Shown here: positions 7,285 to 17,795 of the stretch, in pieces
Numbering within the stretch: the first letter of the stretch is position 1
How the letters are laid out: each line of letters starts with the position of its first letter
Notes under the pieces: generated by a model
What the model saw: only the letters and a program-made list of their open reading frames with translations
What the model was told of the DNA's origin: nothing
Databases searched by the model: none
From: Azolla pinnata
Taxonomy: Eukaryota; Streptophyta; Polypodiopsida; Salviniales; Salviniaceae
Direction of reading: 5' to 3'
Assembly (NCBI GenBank): GCA_037176905.1
Contig: JBBBWG010003059.1
Coordinates: 1 to 28,768, forward strand
DNA length: 28,768 nucleotides
Made by a program: the position numbers and the translations under genes

Positions 7285-9822
7285 CTACGACCGTGACAGC
7301 CGCATTGCCTCATCGAAAGCTAGCCTGCCAACCCTTGCATTCCCCCATGTCCTACAAGCGGCCAGCAATGCGAGCCAAGCAGGAAGAAGGCGGTGCCGCG
7401 AAGACGGCGGCAGCATCGCGATCACGGACAGCGCGCGATCGAGATGCCCCGCGCGTCCCAAAGCGGAAGCCATGCAAGCGTAGTGCTCCGAATCTGGAAT
7501 CACGGCACGCTCGGCGCGCATCGCGCCGAGGCAGGCGGATGCAACTTCGGGAAGCCCCGAGCGATTGCAGGCGTTGAAAACGCTCGCGAACGTGGCCAGA
7601 TCCGGGGCCACGCCCTCGCGCTCCATCTCCCCGAGGCAACCGAGTGCTTCTCGGACGCGCCCGAGCTCGGCGTAGCCGCGGATCAGCGCATTCCACGACG
7701 CGGCGTCGCGTGCCGGAAGCTCCCGCACCAGAACCTCCCGCGCCCTGGCAAGCATGCCGGATCGCGCGTACATGCCCACCAGCGCGTTCCCGAGCACGGT
7801 GTCCTTCTCGAGGAAGGCCTCGGCGCGAAGCTCGGCGTGGATTCGCATCCCCTTGCCGGCGGCCCCGACGCCGGCGCACGCCTTCAAGGCGCACGTCAAG
7901 ACGGGCGCCGTCGGAGCGAGCTGCTCCCCTCGCATCTGCTCGACGCAGTTCAGCGCTTTGCGATGCTCGCCCCGCTGAACGTAGCCGCTGATGAGCGGGA
8001 GCCACGAGACGGCGTCGCGGCTGCCGAGAAGCCCGTAATGGATGCGCTCTGCCTCGGGAAGCGCGCCACATTTGGCGTACATGTCTAGCAAGCAAGTCGC
8101 GAGCACCGCATCCTTCTCCAGCAATCCTCTGGCTACGATCTCGTCGTGGATCTGTTTGCCGCTGGCGAGGGCCCTCGCGCTGCCGCAAGCCCTCAGAATG
8201 CAAAGGAACGTGATCGGATCCGGGGCGAGGCCCTCGATTCGCATCAGTTTAAGGCATGCAAGCGCGTCTCCGCCGCTCCCGCGGTCGGCATACCCGGCGA
8301 TTAGCGCATTCCAAGATACCACACTGTGGCCATAGAGCTCCTCATGCACCTGCTGAGCTTTTGCAAGCATACCGCATCCCGCGTACATGTCGACCAACGC
8401 AGTGCCGAGCACAACACCATCTTTCCCTGTGCCCCAACCTCTTTCAGCGATGCTGCGGTGAATCCGTTCGCCCTCTTCCACGGCTCGCGTGACGCCGCAT
8501 GCCTTCAAGACGTAGACAACGGTGAGCTCATCTGGAGGGATGCCCTCGCTCTGCATCCGTTCGAAGCATAGGAGGGCTCCGTAAGGCTCCCCGCTTCGGA
8601 CATAGCCTCCGATCAGGGAAGACCAAGACACCGCATCCCGCACGCGAAGCTCTTCGAACACATCCTGCGCCTTTGCGGGCTTTCCGCATTTGGCATACAT
8701 ATCCACCAGCATGTTCCCGATCGCGATTCCATCATCATCGTCGTCGTCATCATCATCATCATCATCGAGCATGCCTCGATTCAACACCTCGCTGTGGATT
8801 TGCTTGCCCTCGCCGAGGGCCATTCGGCGACTGCAAGCTTTCAGCACCGAAACCAAGGTTATCGCGTTCGGAATGACGCATTCGCTCTGCGCTTGCTTCC
8901 AACAGCGCATCGCTTCATCATCTTGCCCTTGTTGGACATATCCTGCAATCAGTGCTGACCATGAAACAACATCTCGGACACGGATGCCATCATGCACGCC
9001 ATGCGCCCCTGAAAGGGAGCCACATTTACCGTACATGTCTACCAATGCCGTAGCGAGTACATCGTTCTTCTCCAAGAACCCTCGATCGGCAACCTCCTTG
9101 TGAAGTTGTTCCCCCATTTCTATGCTCCTACAAACCTTGAGAAGGCATGTGAAGGTGACCTCGTCTGGGGCGATTCCTTTGCTCTTCATCTCTTCGAAGC
9201 ACTCGAACGCTTCTCGGTATTTCGAATGCTGCGAATATCCGTCTATAAGCGATGACCAAGAGACCACGTTCGGAACCGGAATCTCTTTGACGAGCACTTT
9301 CCTTGCTTCTGCAAACATACCACATTTTGCATACATATGCACCAGAGTATTGCCTAGCATAGCAGCATTCTTCTCCTTCCCCTTCTTCTGATTCTTTAAA
9401 AAGAAGCCATTTCGAACGATTTGGCTGTGGATCGACATACCTTTTCGCATCGAACCCATGTTACCACATGCTCTGAAGGTATAGACGAGCGTAAACACAT
9501 TTGGAGTGAGGCCTTCTGATCGCATTTGTTCATAACAATTCACTGCCGCATGGTCGCTCCCCTTTCGCAGATAGCCTTCGATCAGTATGTTCCAGGAGGA
9601 TACATTTCTACCGCATAGATCATCGTGCATTTGATGCGCTTCGGCAAGCATACCACATTTGGCATACATGTTGAGTAAGGACGTGCCGAGAGAAGGCATC
9701 TCCCGAAGCAAGCCGAGCTTGCGAATTTCACCATGTATTCTGATTCCATTGCGCATGTCTTTAGCTCTGGCGCATTTCCTGAGTGAATCCGCGATTTCTT
9801 CTCGGGCGGCTTCATTACCCAT
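7285..9822 (-). CDS. PLS-class pentatricopeptide repeat protein with partial E domain
   Basis: An intronless 845-residue PPR protein. Members bind organellar RNA and act in editing, splicing or stability. The signature SW(N/S)xLIxGY recurs about every 102 residues (near 77, 190, 288, 394, 498, 600 and 705), each time with a xxMYAKCG helix before and a GxxPDxxTFxxxLxAC unit after: about seven P-L-S triplets. The C-terminus has EHYACMASALGRAGHLDRAL and AWLALLAACRTWGNARVGRL, the start of the E1 motif, then stops; E2 and DYW are absent, so a trans-acting deaminase partner would be needed if it edits. Twelve Asp codons (8731-8766) sit at the linker where sister repeats read GLLEKD. The start is fixed by an in-frame TAA two codons upstream and ACCATGG context. 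An organelle target is expected from the family, but no clear transit peptide is visible. Confidence 0.95.
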   Translation of the reverse strand: MGNEAAREEIADSLRKCARAKDMRNGIRIHGEIRKLGLLREMPSLGTSLLNMYAKCGMLAEAHQMHDDLCGRNVSSWNILIEGYLRKGSDHAAVNCYEQMRSEGLTPNVFTLVYTFRACGNMGSMRKGMSIHSQIVRNGFFLKNQKKGKEKNAAMLGNTLVHMYAKCGMFAEARKVLVKEIPVPNVVSWSSLIDGYSQHSKYREAFECFEEMKSKGIAPDEVTFTCLLKVCRSIEMGEQLHKEVADRGFLEKNDVLATALVDMYGKCGSLSGAHGVHDGIRVRDVVSWSALIAGYVQQGQDDEAMRCWKQAQSECVIPNAITLVSVLKACSRRMALGEGKQIHSEVLNRGMLDDDDDDDDDDDDGIAIGNMLVDMYAKCGKPAKAQDVFEELRVRDAVSWSSLIGGYVRSGEPYGALLCFERMQSEGIPPDELTVVYVLKACGVTRAVEEGERIHRSIAERGWGTGKDGVVLGTALVDMYAGCGMLAKAQQVHEELYGHSVVSWNALIAGYADRGSGGDALACLKLMRIEGLAPDPITFLCILRACGSARALASGKQIHDEIVARGLLEKDAVLATCLLDMYAKCGALPEAERIHYGLLGSRDAVSWLPLISGYVQRGEHRKALNCVEQMRGEQLAPTAPVLTCALKACAGVGAAGKGMRIHAELRAEAFLEKDTVLGNALVGMYARSGMLARAREVLVRELPARDAASWNALIRGYAELGRVREALGCLGEMEREGVAPDLATFASVFNACNRSGLPEVASACLGAMRAERAVIPDSEHYACMASALGRAGHLDRALSVIAMLPPSSRHRLLPAWLALLAACRTWGNARVGRLAFDEAMRLSRS
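8731..8766 (-). repeat. In-frame (GAT/GAC)12 microsatellite in the PPR gene
   Basis: Twelve consecutive Asp codons (six GAT, three GAC, three GAT in coding order) lie between two PPR repeats and preserve the frame. The interruption by three GAC codons suggests a partly stabilised repeat. Confidence 0.95.
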
Positions 9823-11328
9823 GGTTTACAAAGGGTTCCGGGCGGATCGATCACCCACAACCCCGTTCATCTCGAATCGACACCAATCCGGCTGCACTTC
9901 GGGCCAGAGATTCGGGCCGCGGGAGAAACGGGATCTGGAGATTCACAGAGATTCCAAGGCACAGTCCTTTTCACGCGGATTCCATGGAATGCGCCCACAA
10001 GAGGATAGATAGATACCCTACTGCTACTGATCAAGGCGTTGGTTGAACCCATGGATCCATACATGGTACAGACAAGATCCGCAGAATCAAACGAAGGTTC
10101 CCATTGTTGAAGGAAGACTGGATCTGCGCATTTGCCACAAGAGATTCCACTGCACGAGTCCATGGCACAAGCAGAGATGCGCCCATCAAACGCCATGTTT
10201 TTTTGGGCCTTGTTTTGGGCTCTTGCTAGCATTGAACTCTAGTTATATATAAAAAAAAGGGACGATTACCAGAAAACAGCTAACAAACTTCTAAGTTGCA
10301 TTTTAACGCTTACGCAAATCAGAAATTACAACTAGTTTCCCGCTAATTGATCCTAATCGATTGTATTCGATTAACAGAAGTGAGTAGTTTTATAATCTGA
10401 CTAATTGGTTTGCGCATTAATCTGGTGTTAATCGAGTAATTGAGCTTTAATTAGTTAGCTGAGTAGATGTTAATTAAGCTCACAATTATTTTTTTTGCTG
10501 CTAATCAATCAATTGAGCATTAATTCTTAAAACTAGGCGTTAATTTGCAATTTCTAGTTTTGGCTGGCGTTAAATTGTATTTTATAACTTTGTTTGGCGT
10601 TTTTTTGTTAAATTTTTCCTATAAAAAAAGACTACAACGAAACGAACCGTGCATTGACCAGAACCGAGCTTATGATGCTCACTTGTTTATGAGTATCTGT
10701 GCAGGATTTGCCTGTTTGTGGACAAGTTATGGGCCGAGCCTATTCATGCACTTCTTGTGACATGTTGGCACGCTTTCAAGTGACTAACGATTCATCTCGA
10801 TCGGCTTCTGCTTGCTCCCTGCATCTGGCATTGGCAGTGCAATAATACATGGAGCGCTCAAGCATCTCGAAGCGTCGAATCGTATTGCAGATTCGATGAA
10901 GTCGAATCCATGTATGAAAAAAGTTAGCGAGTGGATGAGCAGTTCAAGCTAGAGCGAGGAGCCGAGATTCGAGCAAGGGAGCGAAGCCGGGTGAGCGTAT
11001 TATGGATCTACTATTAACGAGCAATATCAGCGAGAAGATTAGAGATAATAAAATAGATAAAAGGTGATTAACCAACCTCACGCAAAGGACAACAAAACAA
11101 ATCCAAAATACCATCATTGTGCCGCATACCACAGAATATTACCTTGGATTATACAGATCGAAAGTTGGCAAGTACGGATTAGATGACAAAGAGCCTAGTC
11201 TCACCAATAGAGTGTCTCAAGATGTTGTGGGTTCCTTAAATATAGGTAAACTTCTAGTGCACTAGATGTGTTCACACTTGTACAATGACCATATGGGTTT
11301 ATCTTAATGTTTTGATAACCGATTTCTC
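9823..11328. other. AT-rich divergent intergenic region between the PPR and VIK genes
   Basis: No gene is recognised. Between 10310 and 10620 TTAATT, AATTGA and GCGTTAAT motifs recur every few tens of bases, giving a weakly repetitive AT-rich block. Overlapping short ORFs lack known domains. The PPR promoter should lie at the left and the VIK promoter at the right end. Confidence 0.5.
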
Positions 11329-11480
11329 GATCCTATCCTTAAACCAATCAAATCAACCTTATAAATTCGTTCCAATCCCAATCCTACCCTTAAACCAATC
11401 AAATTAGCCTTACAAAATTCGTTCCTATCCCGATCTTACCCTTAAACCAATCAGATCGGCCTTATAAATTTGTTCCTAAG
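11329..11480. repeat. 51-52 bp minisatellite, about 2.8 copies
   Basis: Units begin near 11329, 11379 and 11431, each containing CCTTAAACCAATCA and then CCTTAxAAATTxGTTCC. The AAACCAATC core sits at 11341, 11392 and 11444. Copies have diverged by several substitutions, so the array is not very recent. Confidence 0.85.
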
Positions 11481-11589
11481 GTTATGCTCACAACAGAGCG
11501 CGGATCGAAAATCGAGCCAAAGTAAATCAAGTTGACGTGTGTCGAGTGGAGCCTAACCGATTGGAGTCCTAAGTCAAGCAAGATGTGGC

Positions 11590-11862
11590 CATCGTATACA
11601 TACGCATGCACCGTATACACCACACGCGTGTATGTGTGTTCTAAATGTACGTATGTACACGTACAGATGTATGTGATGCTCGTACGAATGTGTGTGTGTA
11701 CGCATATACCGCACGTTACGTATGCATGCACCGTATGTGTGTACGTATGCACAGTGCGTTGCGTAGGAATGGACCGTATGTCCGTGCGTATACGCGGCCC
11801 GTTACGAATGCCGTGCACCGTATGCGTGTACGTATACAGTACAGATATACATCTGCGTGTAC
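11590..11862. repeat. YR repeat upstream of the VIK gene
   Basis: About 270 bp rich in GTATGC, CGTACG, TGTGTGTACG and ATGCACCGTATG motifs, with a recurring GCATGCACCGTATG unit (11603, 11723). It is more degenerate than the other YR tracts and ends about 45 bp before the VIK ATG, so it probably spans the promoter or leader. Confidence 0.75.
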
Positions 11863-11907
11863 GGCGTCATCCACGCGGATGCCTGTTGCGCCATCGCGAT
11901 CGAGGCT

Positions 11908-14900
11908 ATGGCGGAGGACGAGGTCGGGCGCGCGAGAGGGAGAGAGAAGCGAAGAGAGAAATTGGCTTCTTCCTGCTGCCCCCTCTCGTGCTCTTCTTCC
12001 CCCATCCGCACCTCCTCAAGCTCTGTTCATTGCGAGGAGCAAGAAGCAGCAGCAGCAGAAGAAGAAGCAGAAGCAGAAGCAGAAGCAGCAGCAGCAAGAC
12101 GAGGAGGAGGAGGGCAAGCGAAGAAGGAGAAGGAGAAGGAGAAGGAGAAGGAGAAGGGGAAGATCGAGAAGAATCCAAGAAGAGACGGAGAGAGAGGAGG
12201 AGGGGGCGTTCTGGATTCGCCTGATACCATCCGCTCCCGGATCTCGCTCACCACGCAGCTCTTCTGGCACACGCGCAACAATGATGCCGACGCCGTGTCC
12301 CGGCTTCTGCAGCAAGATCCGGAGCTCGTGTCCGCTCTCGACTATGACAGCCGCACCGCCCTCCACGTGGCCGCCTTCAATGGATGCCTCCAGGCTGCTG
12401 CCGTCCTCCTCGATCACCATGCCCCCATCAATGCCCAGGATCGATGGGGAAACTCCGTAGGTTCTCATCACTCTCTCTGTCTCTTTCTCGCTTTTGCTTC
12501 CTTGAAGCAGTTCATTGATTGGTGGTTCATTTCCTATCGTTCTGGAGAGGAGATGTGATGTCATCTATGAGATGGCGCCATTAGATCGTCGCCTTTCTGC
12601 CATTTTTTGTTCCTTTTGGGAGGGTGTTAGATGTCCTTCGAATGGAATCGAGCCTCATCATGCCCGGGAGATTGGATACCGTTTATGGGGATGATGTCAG
12701 TAGATCACCATTTTGATCTTTGATGTTTTGCTAGAGGGTGATTGATAGACAATACTTTCAGATAACCCCCCCCCCCCCCAAAAAAAAAGACATTGGATGC
12801 TGGTTTTGGGTAACCGGATACCAAACCCAAATCCATAAAGTATCATCTTTCAAGATAATTTGTGGGATACCGCATCCAAATTCGTAAAGCATTGTGTCAT
12901 ACTCCTATTGCTCGATGAGTATTCTAGTCTCTCATCATGCTTGAGCCCAGATTTTCGGCATGATCTTCCAGTCATAGCTCTTAGTTGGTTCTCGGTTCCA
13001 ATATCTGTGCTGGATCCATTTTCAAACCCTTTTTTTTTGGGGGTGGGGAGAGGCGATGATGCAGGAGCATGCCACAATGCGACTTCACCTTACATGAACT
13101 TTATGAGGAGAAGAGGGACTGAAGCACTTCTACTCTCCTGCTCTAGAATATGTGTGATCTTCAATACTTTTTGAAGCATAGCAAGGTTTAAATGCTTCAT
13201 TTAAAGCAGCCTAAAATATAGAAGGGAGTTATAATTTTTTGACATACATTATTTTGCTCAATATTCTCAGATAGAATCTTTCTGAATTGACGTGTTATGT
13301 GAACTGCAGCCTCTTGCAGATGCTGAAAATGGAGGACATGTAAAGTTGGTTGAACTTTTGATGTCTAGAGGCGGTCGCATACTGGTGGGGGCACCATGAT
13401 TTAACTATCTCTTAGTTACGATTTTAAGTATTGTGGTTAACATAGATTGCACTGTGCGAAGATAGGTAATTCAATTGTCTTCATTCACACAACATACTGT
13501 ATTTAAACCTTTGAGAAACTTGGGATAGTTGGGCAATAACTATGATATGTAATTCAATTATCTTTATTCACACAACATAACAATTTCTCGGAAAGCGCTG
13601 ACGTTTTCTGGATGTTCTATTCTGAGCTTATGAAGGGAAGCCATGGTTTACAATTGGATGGAAAAGATGCAATCCCACCCCTCCCCCAAAGGTGTGATTG
13701 GGAAATAGATCCGGATGAAATTGATTTCTCCACTAGTGTCATTATCGGGAAGGTTTGGATAAGGCAACATTCTTAATATAGCAATTCTCACGTTTATTTC
13801 ATTCCTAGAAACTTTATGTGGTGTTATCATGCAGGGCTCCTTTGGCGAGATTAGAAAAGCATTCTGGCGTGGAACTCCAGTTGCAGTCAAGAGAATTCTG
13901 CCTTCTCTTTCTGATGATAGGTTGATCATGTGAGAACATTGTCCCCTGTCCACATTGTTTTGCACCACAAAGAGAAGCCTTCGCAGTTGTATTTACATAA
14001 AAGTATTTTTTACCCAAGAAACATAGTGTGTTCACTGTCGATGAGTATCTATATTAGTCATCAGTAACTGTGGGTATCTTTGACTTGATTGGTGTAATGG
14101 CAGTCTGATAATTAAGATGGATGTGGTCCTTATTGAATGTCTTTTAACACATGAGCCAGTGAGGATTTCAAGAGTGAAGTCAACCTTCTTGTCAAATTGC
14201 GACATCCAAATGTAGTTCAATTTCTTGGTGCTGTGACACTCCGGAGACCCCTTCTACTAGTTACAGAGTATCTTCACTCAGTGAGTTGATTCTTACTATA
14301 TGCTATGATGTTTTTCTGGAGGAAGGTTTTAAATCTTTCTCAGTTTATAGGGAGATTTGCATGCTTATATGAAAGGAAAGGGGGGACTGTCAGCATTATT
14401 GGCTGTGAACTTCGCTCTTGACATTGCCCAGTTAAGTGTGTTCAATATTTAACTCTTTTTGAGAAACAAGTATATACATACATATATGGTATGTAAATAG
14501 ATAAGTAGCGAAATAAATTCCTAGTACACATTTCTTACAGCAGCTGGTGTTGGACATAGCAGGGGCATGACATATCTTCACAAGGAACCAAATGTAATAA
14601 TACATCGAGATTTGAAGCCTCGGTGAGTTAAAGGAAAACTTAAGAATTGTTTGCGAATTACTAGATCTGCTATAGCTCCTTTGCTTCCTCAAATGCCCCC
14701 ATTAATATCTATCAGCAGCTGAATGGGGGCAGTTGGGAAATTATATAAACAAAGGTGTATAATTCAGGAAATAGCCAAAAACGAGTCCAGAAAGTTGATT
14801 TTATTTACATGTGGATTAGAAAAAACTATCTGCCCTTAATCGCATCAACTTTATGGTCTTAATGCAGAAATGTTTTGCTTGTAGAGAACCAGCATCTAAA

Positions 14901-15904
14901 AGTTGGTGACTTTGGATTAAGCAAGTTGATCAAGGTCAAAAGTTTACATGAAGTCTACAAATTAACAGGGGAAACTGGAAGCTGTAAGTCGTTGACAACG
15001 TAAAATTTATCTTGGGGAAGCTTGTTATTCTCTATATGGTTCAAACATCATCCTTGTGGTTTTAAGCCCATTTGTGTTTTTGTTTAACTGCTGTCCTTTC
15101 TAGACCGCTACATGGCTCCAGAAGTCTTCCTGCACAAAGAATATGATATGAAGGTTGATGTGTTTTCATTTGGAATGATACTATATGAGGTAAGTACGAT
15201 ATGCTTCATTTACTTATTAAGATGTAAATTTGCCAAATTCTTTTAGATTGCAAGATGTTTAAAATGTGAGAAAAGTACTCCAAAATATCCCTGAAACGCC
15301 TCGTGCTTTTTGCTATTTTCCAGTTGCTTTTGATTTGATCTTGGATAAAGGAAAAAGGGATGGAATTAGTCATATAAATAGTGCATATAATATCTAGGTG
15401 TGAATTAGGGAAGAAGCAGGAAAACTTGAGTGTTGCAAAATTTCAGAATAGTGTAGTATGCTTCTGTAGTGTCGTATCATGCTGATAAATGTGCTTATTT
15501 TTCAACCAGATGTTTGAGGGTGTGCGGCCTTTTCATATCATAGAGCCATATGCTGCAGCAAAAGCTGTATCAAAAGGGGAGCGCCCTGAGATGAATGCCA
15601 AGACATATCCACCATACATGAAGGAGTATGTACACACTTTTTTGCCTTACTTCAATAGAGTGAAGTCAATTTAAGTCACCAAACTTTCTTTTAAGCATTC
15701 CTCATTTATTTGTGGGATTTTTAGCTCATATGTATATACACATGCAAACACTTTTTATTATAAGACAGCTCTTTCTAATACAAGCTCTTTATCTGTAGGT
15801 TAATAAAAAACTGTTGGAACCATGAGAAGGCCTTTAGACCAACGTTTATTGAGATCGTGGTGGTTTTGGAGAAGATGAAGGCTGAGTTAAATAAGTACGT
15901 TTGA
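11908..15904 (+). CDS. VIK: VIK-like ankyrin-repeat Raf-like protein kinase
   Basis: Ser/Thr kinase of the plant Raf-like/integrin-linked-kinase group. Arabidopsis VIK works with the VH1/BRL2 receptor and on tonoplast sugar transport. Eleven exons: 11908-12456, 13310-13384, 13627-13752, 13835-13929, 14160-14280, 14351-14430, 14563-14622, 14868-14983, 15104-15189, 15510-15625 and 15799-15904; all introns are GT-AG and frames join to 509 residues. Ankyrin repeats span about 112-207 (DYDSRTALHVAAFNG). Kinase motifs are intact: GKGSFG 249-254, VAVK with K269, aC Glu288, HRDLKPRN 363-370, DFG 383-385, APE 412-414, so it should be active. The N-terminal 100 residues are family-unlike, with Glu-Ala and Lys-Glu repeats. 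Exon 3 could start at 13636 instead. A GTACGT just before the stop might be a donor to a further exon, since the remembered Arabidopsis protein ends slightly later. An upstream in-frame ATG at 11857 is less likely. Confidence 0.93.
12045..12160 (+). repeat. In-frame GCA/GAA/AAGGAG repeats in VIK exon 1
   Basis: Triplet and hexamer runs encode EEEAEAEAEAAAA and KKEKEKEKEKEKGK-type segments in a predicted disordered N-terminus. Frame is preserved up to the ankyrin domain. Confidence 0.9.
12457..13309 (+). other. VIK intron 1
   Basis: The longest VIK intron (853 bp), with a GTAGGT donor and a GAACTGCAG acceptor. It includes a C run followed by an A run at 12765-12788 and a T/G run near 13029. 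ORFs inside show no known domain. Confidence 0.8.
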
Positions 15905-16833
15905 TTTTCAAAACTTCAGTTACTGTCATTCTCGTAATGTAAAAATAACGCACCTCAAGAAAACGCAAGAAGAGAGTGTCCTCGAAGAGGTGATTAACTC
16001 CTAAATGTAAAAATAATGCGAAGCCGACAAAATAGTTTTATGTGTCACCCAATTTGTTTGACAAATCGGCCTTGTTATGAAAAAACCTTAAAACTTTGTA
16101 ACCTCTAAAGGTTTGACAGCAATTAAATCACTTGAACAAATATTGATATCATTAAAGGAGTAGCTTGTCATGAGGGTGGAAGCCATCTGTTTATAACCAC
16201 CACCTCTGCTCATGATATTGATCGGGTCATCAAAGCGTGCAAACCATAAGATCCTCATCTCTTTGTGAGGTGATTGGTTTTTGAGTTTAAAATTATGAGT
16301 GGCATTAACTTCATCAAGATATCTTAAGAGTGCTTTGGCTCTTGTCCAAGTGGGATTAGACAGCTTGGTTTAAGAAAACCCTTCGAAGCAAGACTCCCAG
16401 TTCAGAACGAGTCCTCTTCTGAAAGTGGTAAAGTTGATGATCACGCATTCAGGGAGGTTAAGGAGATCAGTAACTATGATGAGAATACATTCTTGAATGT
16501 ACTCATATGATTGTTCCTGTCAAAAAGTGGTTCGATATAGTCATCAAAGTTACGAATCTTGATACTCATTGACCTCTCATGTTTCCTAGTATAAATTATT
16601 CCAGGAAGGGTTTGATCCACACTACTCTTATGCAGCTGTAACGATAAAAAAGACGTGCAAGAGTGACAAGCCTTACTTCCAGGATTGATACATTTGCAGC
16701 TTCAGAAAGACAAAGAGCTTCAGAGTGATCGCATCATATGCCATAAGGTTACTACAATGAAGTAGAATTTAGGTAATTTATAGATAATTGTATCAGGTTA
16801 ACCAGGTTTTATCAAGAATGACATTACAAATTT

Positions 16834-17163
16834 TTGACATTCAATACAATATGCAGTGGTACCCTTTTAGATCATGTTACAAAAGCCCAAAGAGCAATTG
16901 ATACAAATACACAACAAAAGCTCTTTACAATCTTCATAGCAAGCCATCGCAAATTTCTAGGTGAATACAGTTTTTGGCAACTGTTTGAGAAAGAAAATAG
17001 CTTTTTGAATGTTGTTCAATTATGCAACAAAATGGCAAAAAGGGTTTCAAGTTCTAATAGCTATACACATCAACCAAAAATTGGTTTATTTGATGCAGTT
17101 GCATACATGGCAGCTGAGCATAAAAAGATCATTTTTGGTTTAGAGTGGAACGATACTGAGTGA
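16834..17163 (+). CDS. Hypothetical open frame of unknown function
   Basis: 109 codons open from a TTG (an in-frame TGA lies five codons upstream), with balanced composition in AT-rich DNA: ...KLFTIFIASHRKFLGEYSFW and KIGLFDAVAYMAAEHKKIIF. It lacks an early ATG, so if real it would be an exon or fragment rather than a whole gene. No family is recognised, and a relic is as likely as a gene. Confidence 0.2.
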   Translation: MTFNTICSGTLLDHVTKAQRAIDTNTQQKLFTIFIASHRKFLGEYSFWQLFEKENSFLNVVQLCNKMAKRVSSSNSYTHQPKIGLFDAVAYMAAEHKKIIFGLEWNDTE

Positions 17164-17360
17164 ATTCATGTATTCTAAGCACCACTATTTCACTATCCTT
17201 GGAACGCACCAGGAGATCACTATTTCAGAACTTTGGTATCAATAAAGAATGACAAGGGAATAACAGCAACAATCAATTGAAGATCACTTGATCTGTTGGT
17301 GAATGAAAACAGTAAGGATCTGAAGAGGATAGAATCAGTTAAGTATGACCTCTTATCTTG

Positions 17361-17413
17361 CACACCACCATCACCATCACTGTCACCATCATCATCATCA
17401 TCATCATCATCAT
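17361..17413. repeat. (CAT)n microsatellite
   Basis: CACCATCACCATCACTGTCACC followed by about eleven CAT triplets. It is intergenic, downstream of the HSP20-like stop. Confidence 0.95.
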
Positions 17414-17795
17414 AACTATGATGTTATGGACAGGCCTTACCATAATGACCTCTTAAATGTTCCACAATCTTTGGGCCAATACTGACATCCTTAAAATACC
17501 TTTCTTTTCTACATTACATTATCGATCCAACAACGAGGAGTGCTCCCAATCAATCTTGCACATCAATGGAAAACCCTTGTAAATGTATTCAAGGTTCTCA
17601 GCCACTGAATGAATCAGCACATTACCACCTTTGGCATTCAGTTCTGGAGGGGAAACATTACAGGCCCTCTTTACTAATGACCAGCACAAAAGTTCCACGT
17701 TTGGAAACTCCAATCTTGGGGGTGCACAGATCACAGAAGCATGGTAGATGAAGCGAACACATTGAGATCGAAAGAGTTGGATCACTGTGGAAGCA

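Larger units (their letters stand above)
15905..17795. other. Convergent intergenic region with unassigned open frames
   Basis: It holds the 3' ends of VIK (from the left) and the HSP20-like gene (from the right). Two stretches look weakly coding: a minus-strand open frame of about 65 codons at roughly 16496-16700 (containing LPGIIYTRKHERSMSIKIRN and CHSC), and the plus-strand frame described separately. No family was recognised; decayed mobile or gene sequence is possible. Confidence 0.4.

Noticed and set aside
7352-8203. ORFs in other frames of the PPR gene, up to 283 codons
   Set aside because: They are shadows produced by GC-rich third positions; only the minus-strand 845-residue frame shows PPR periodicity.
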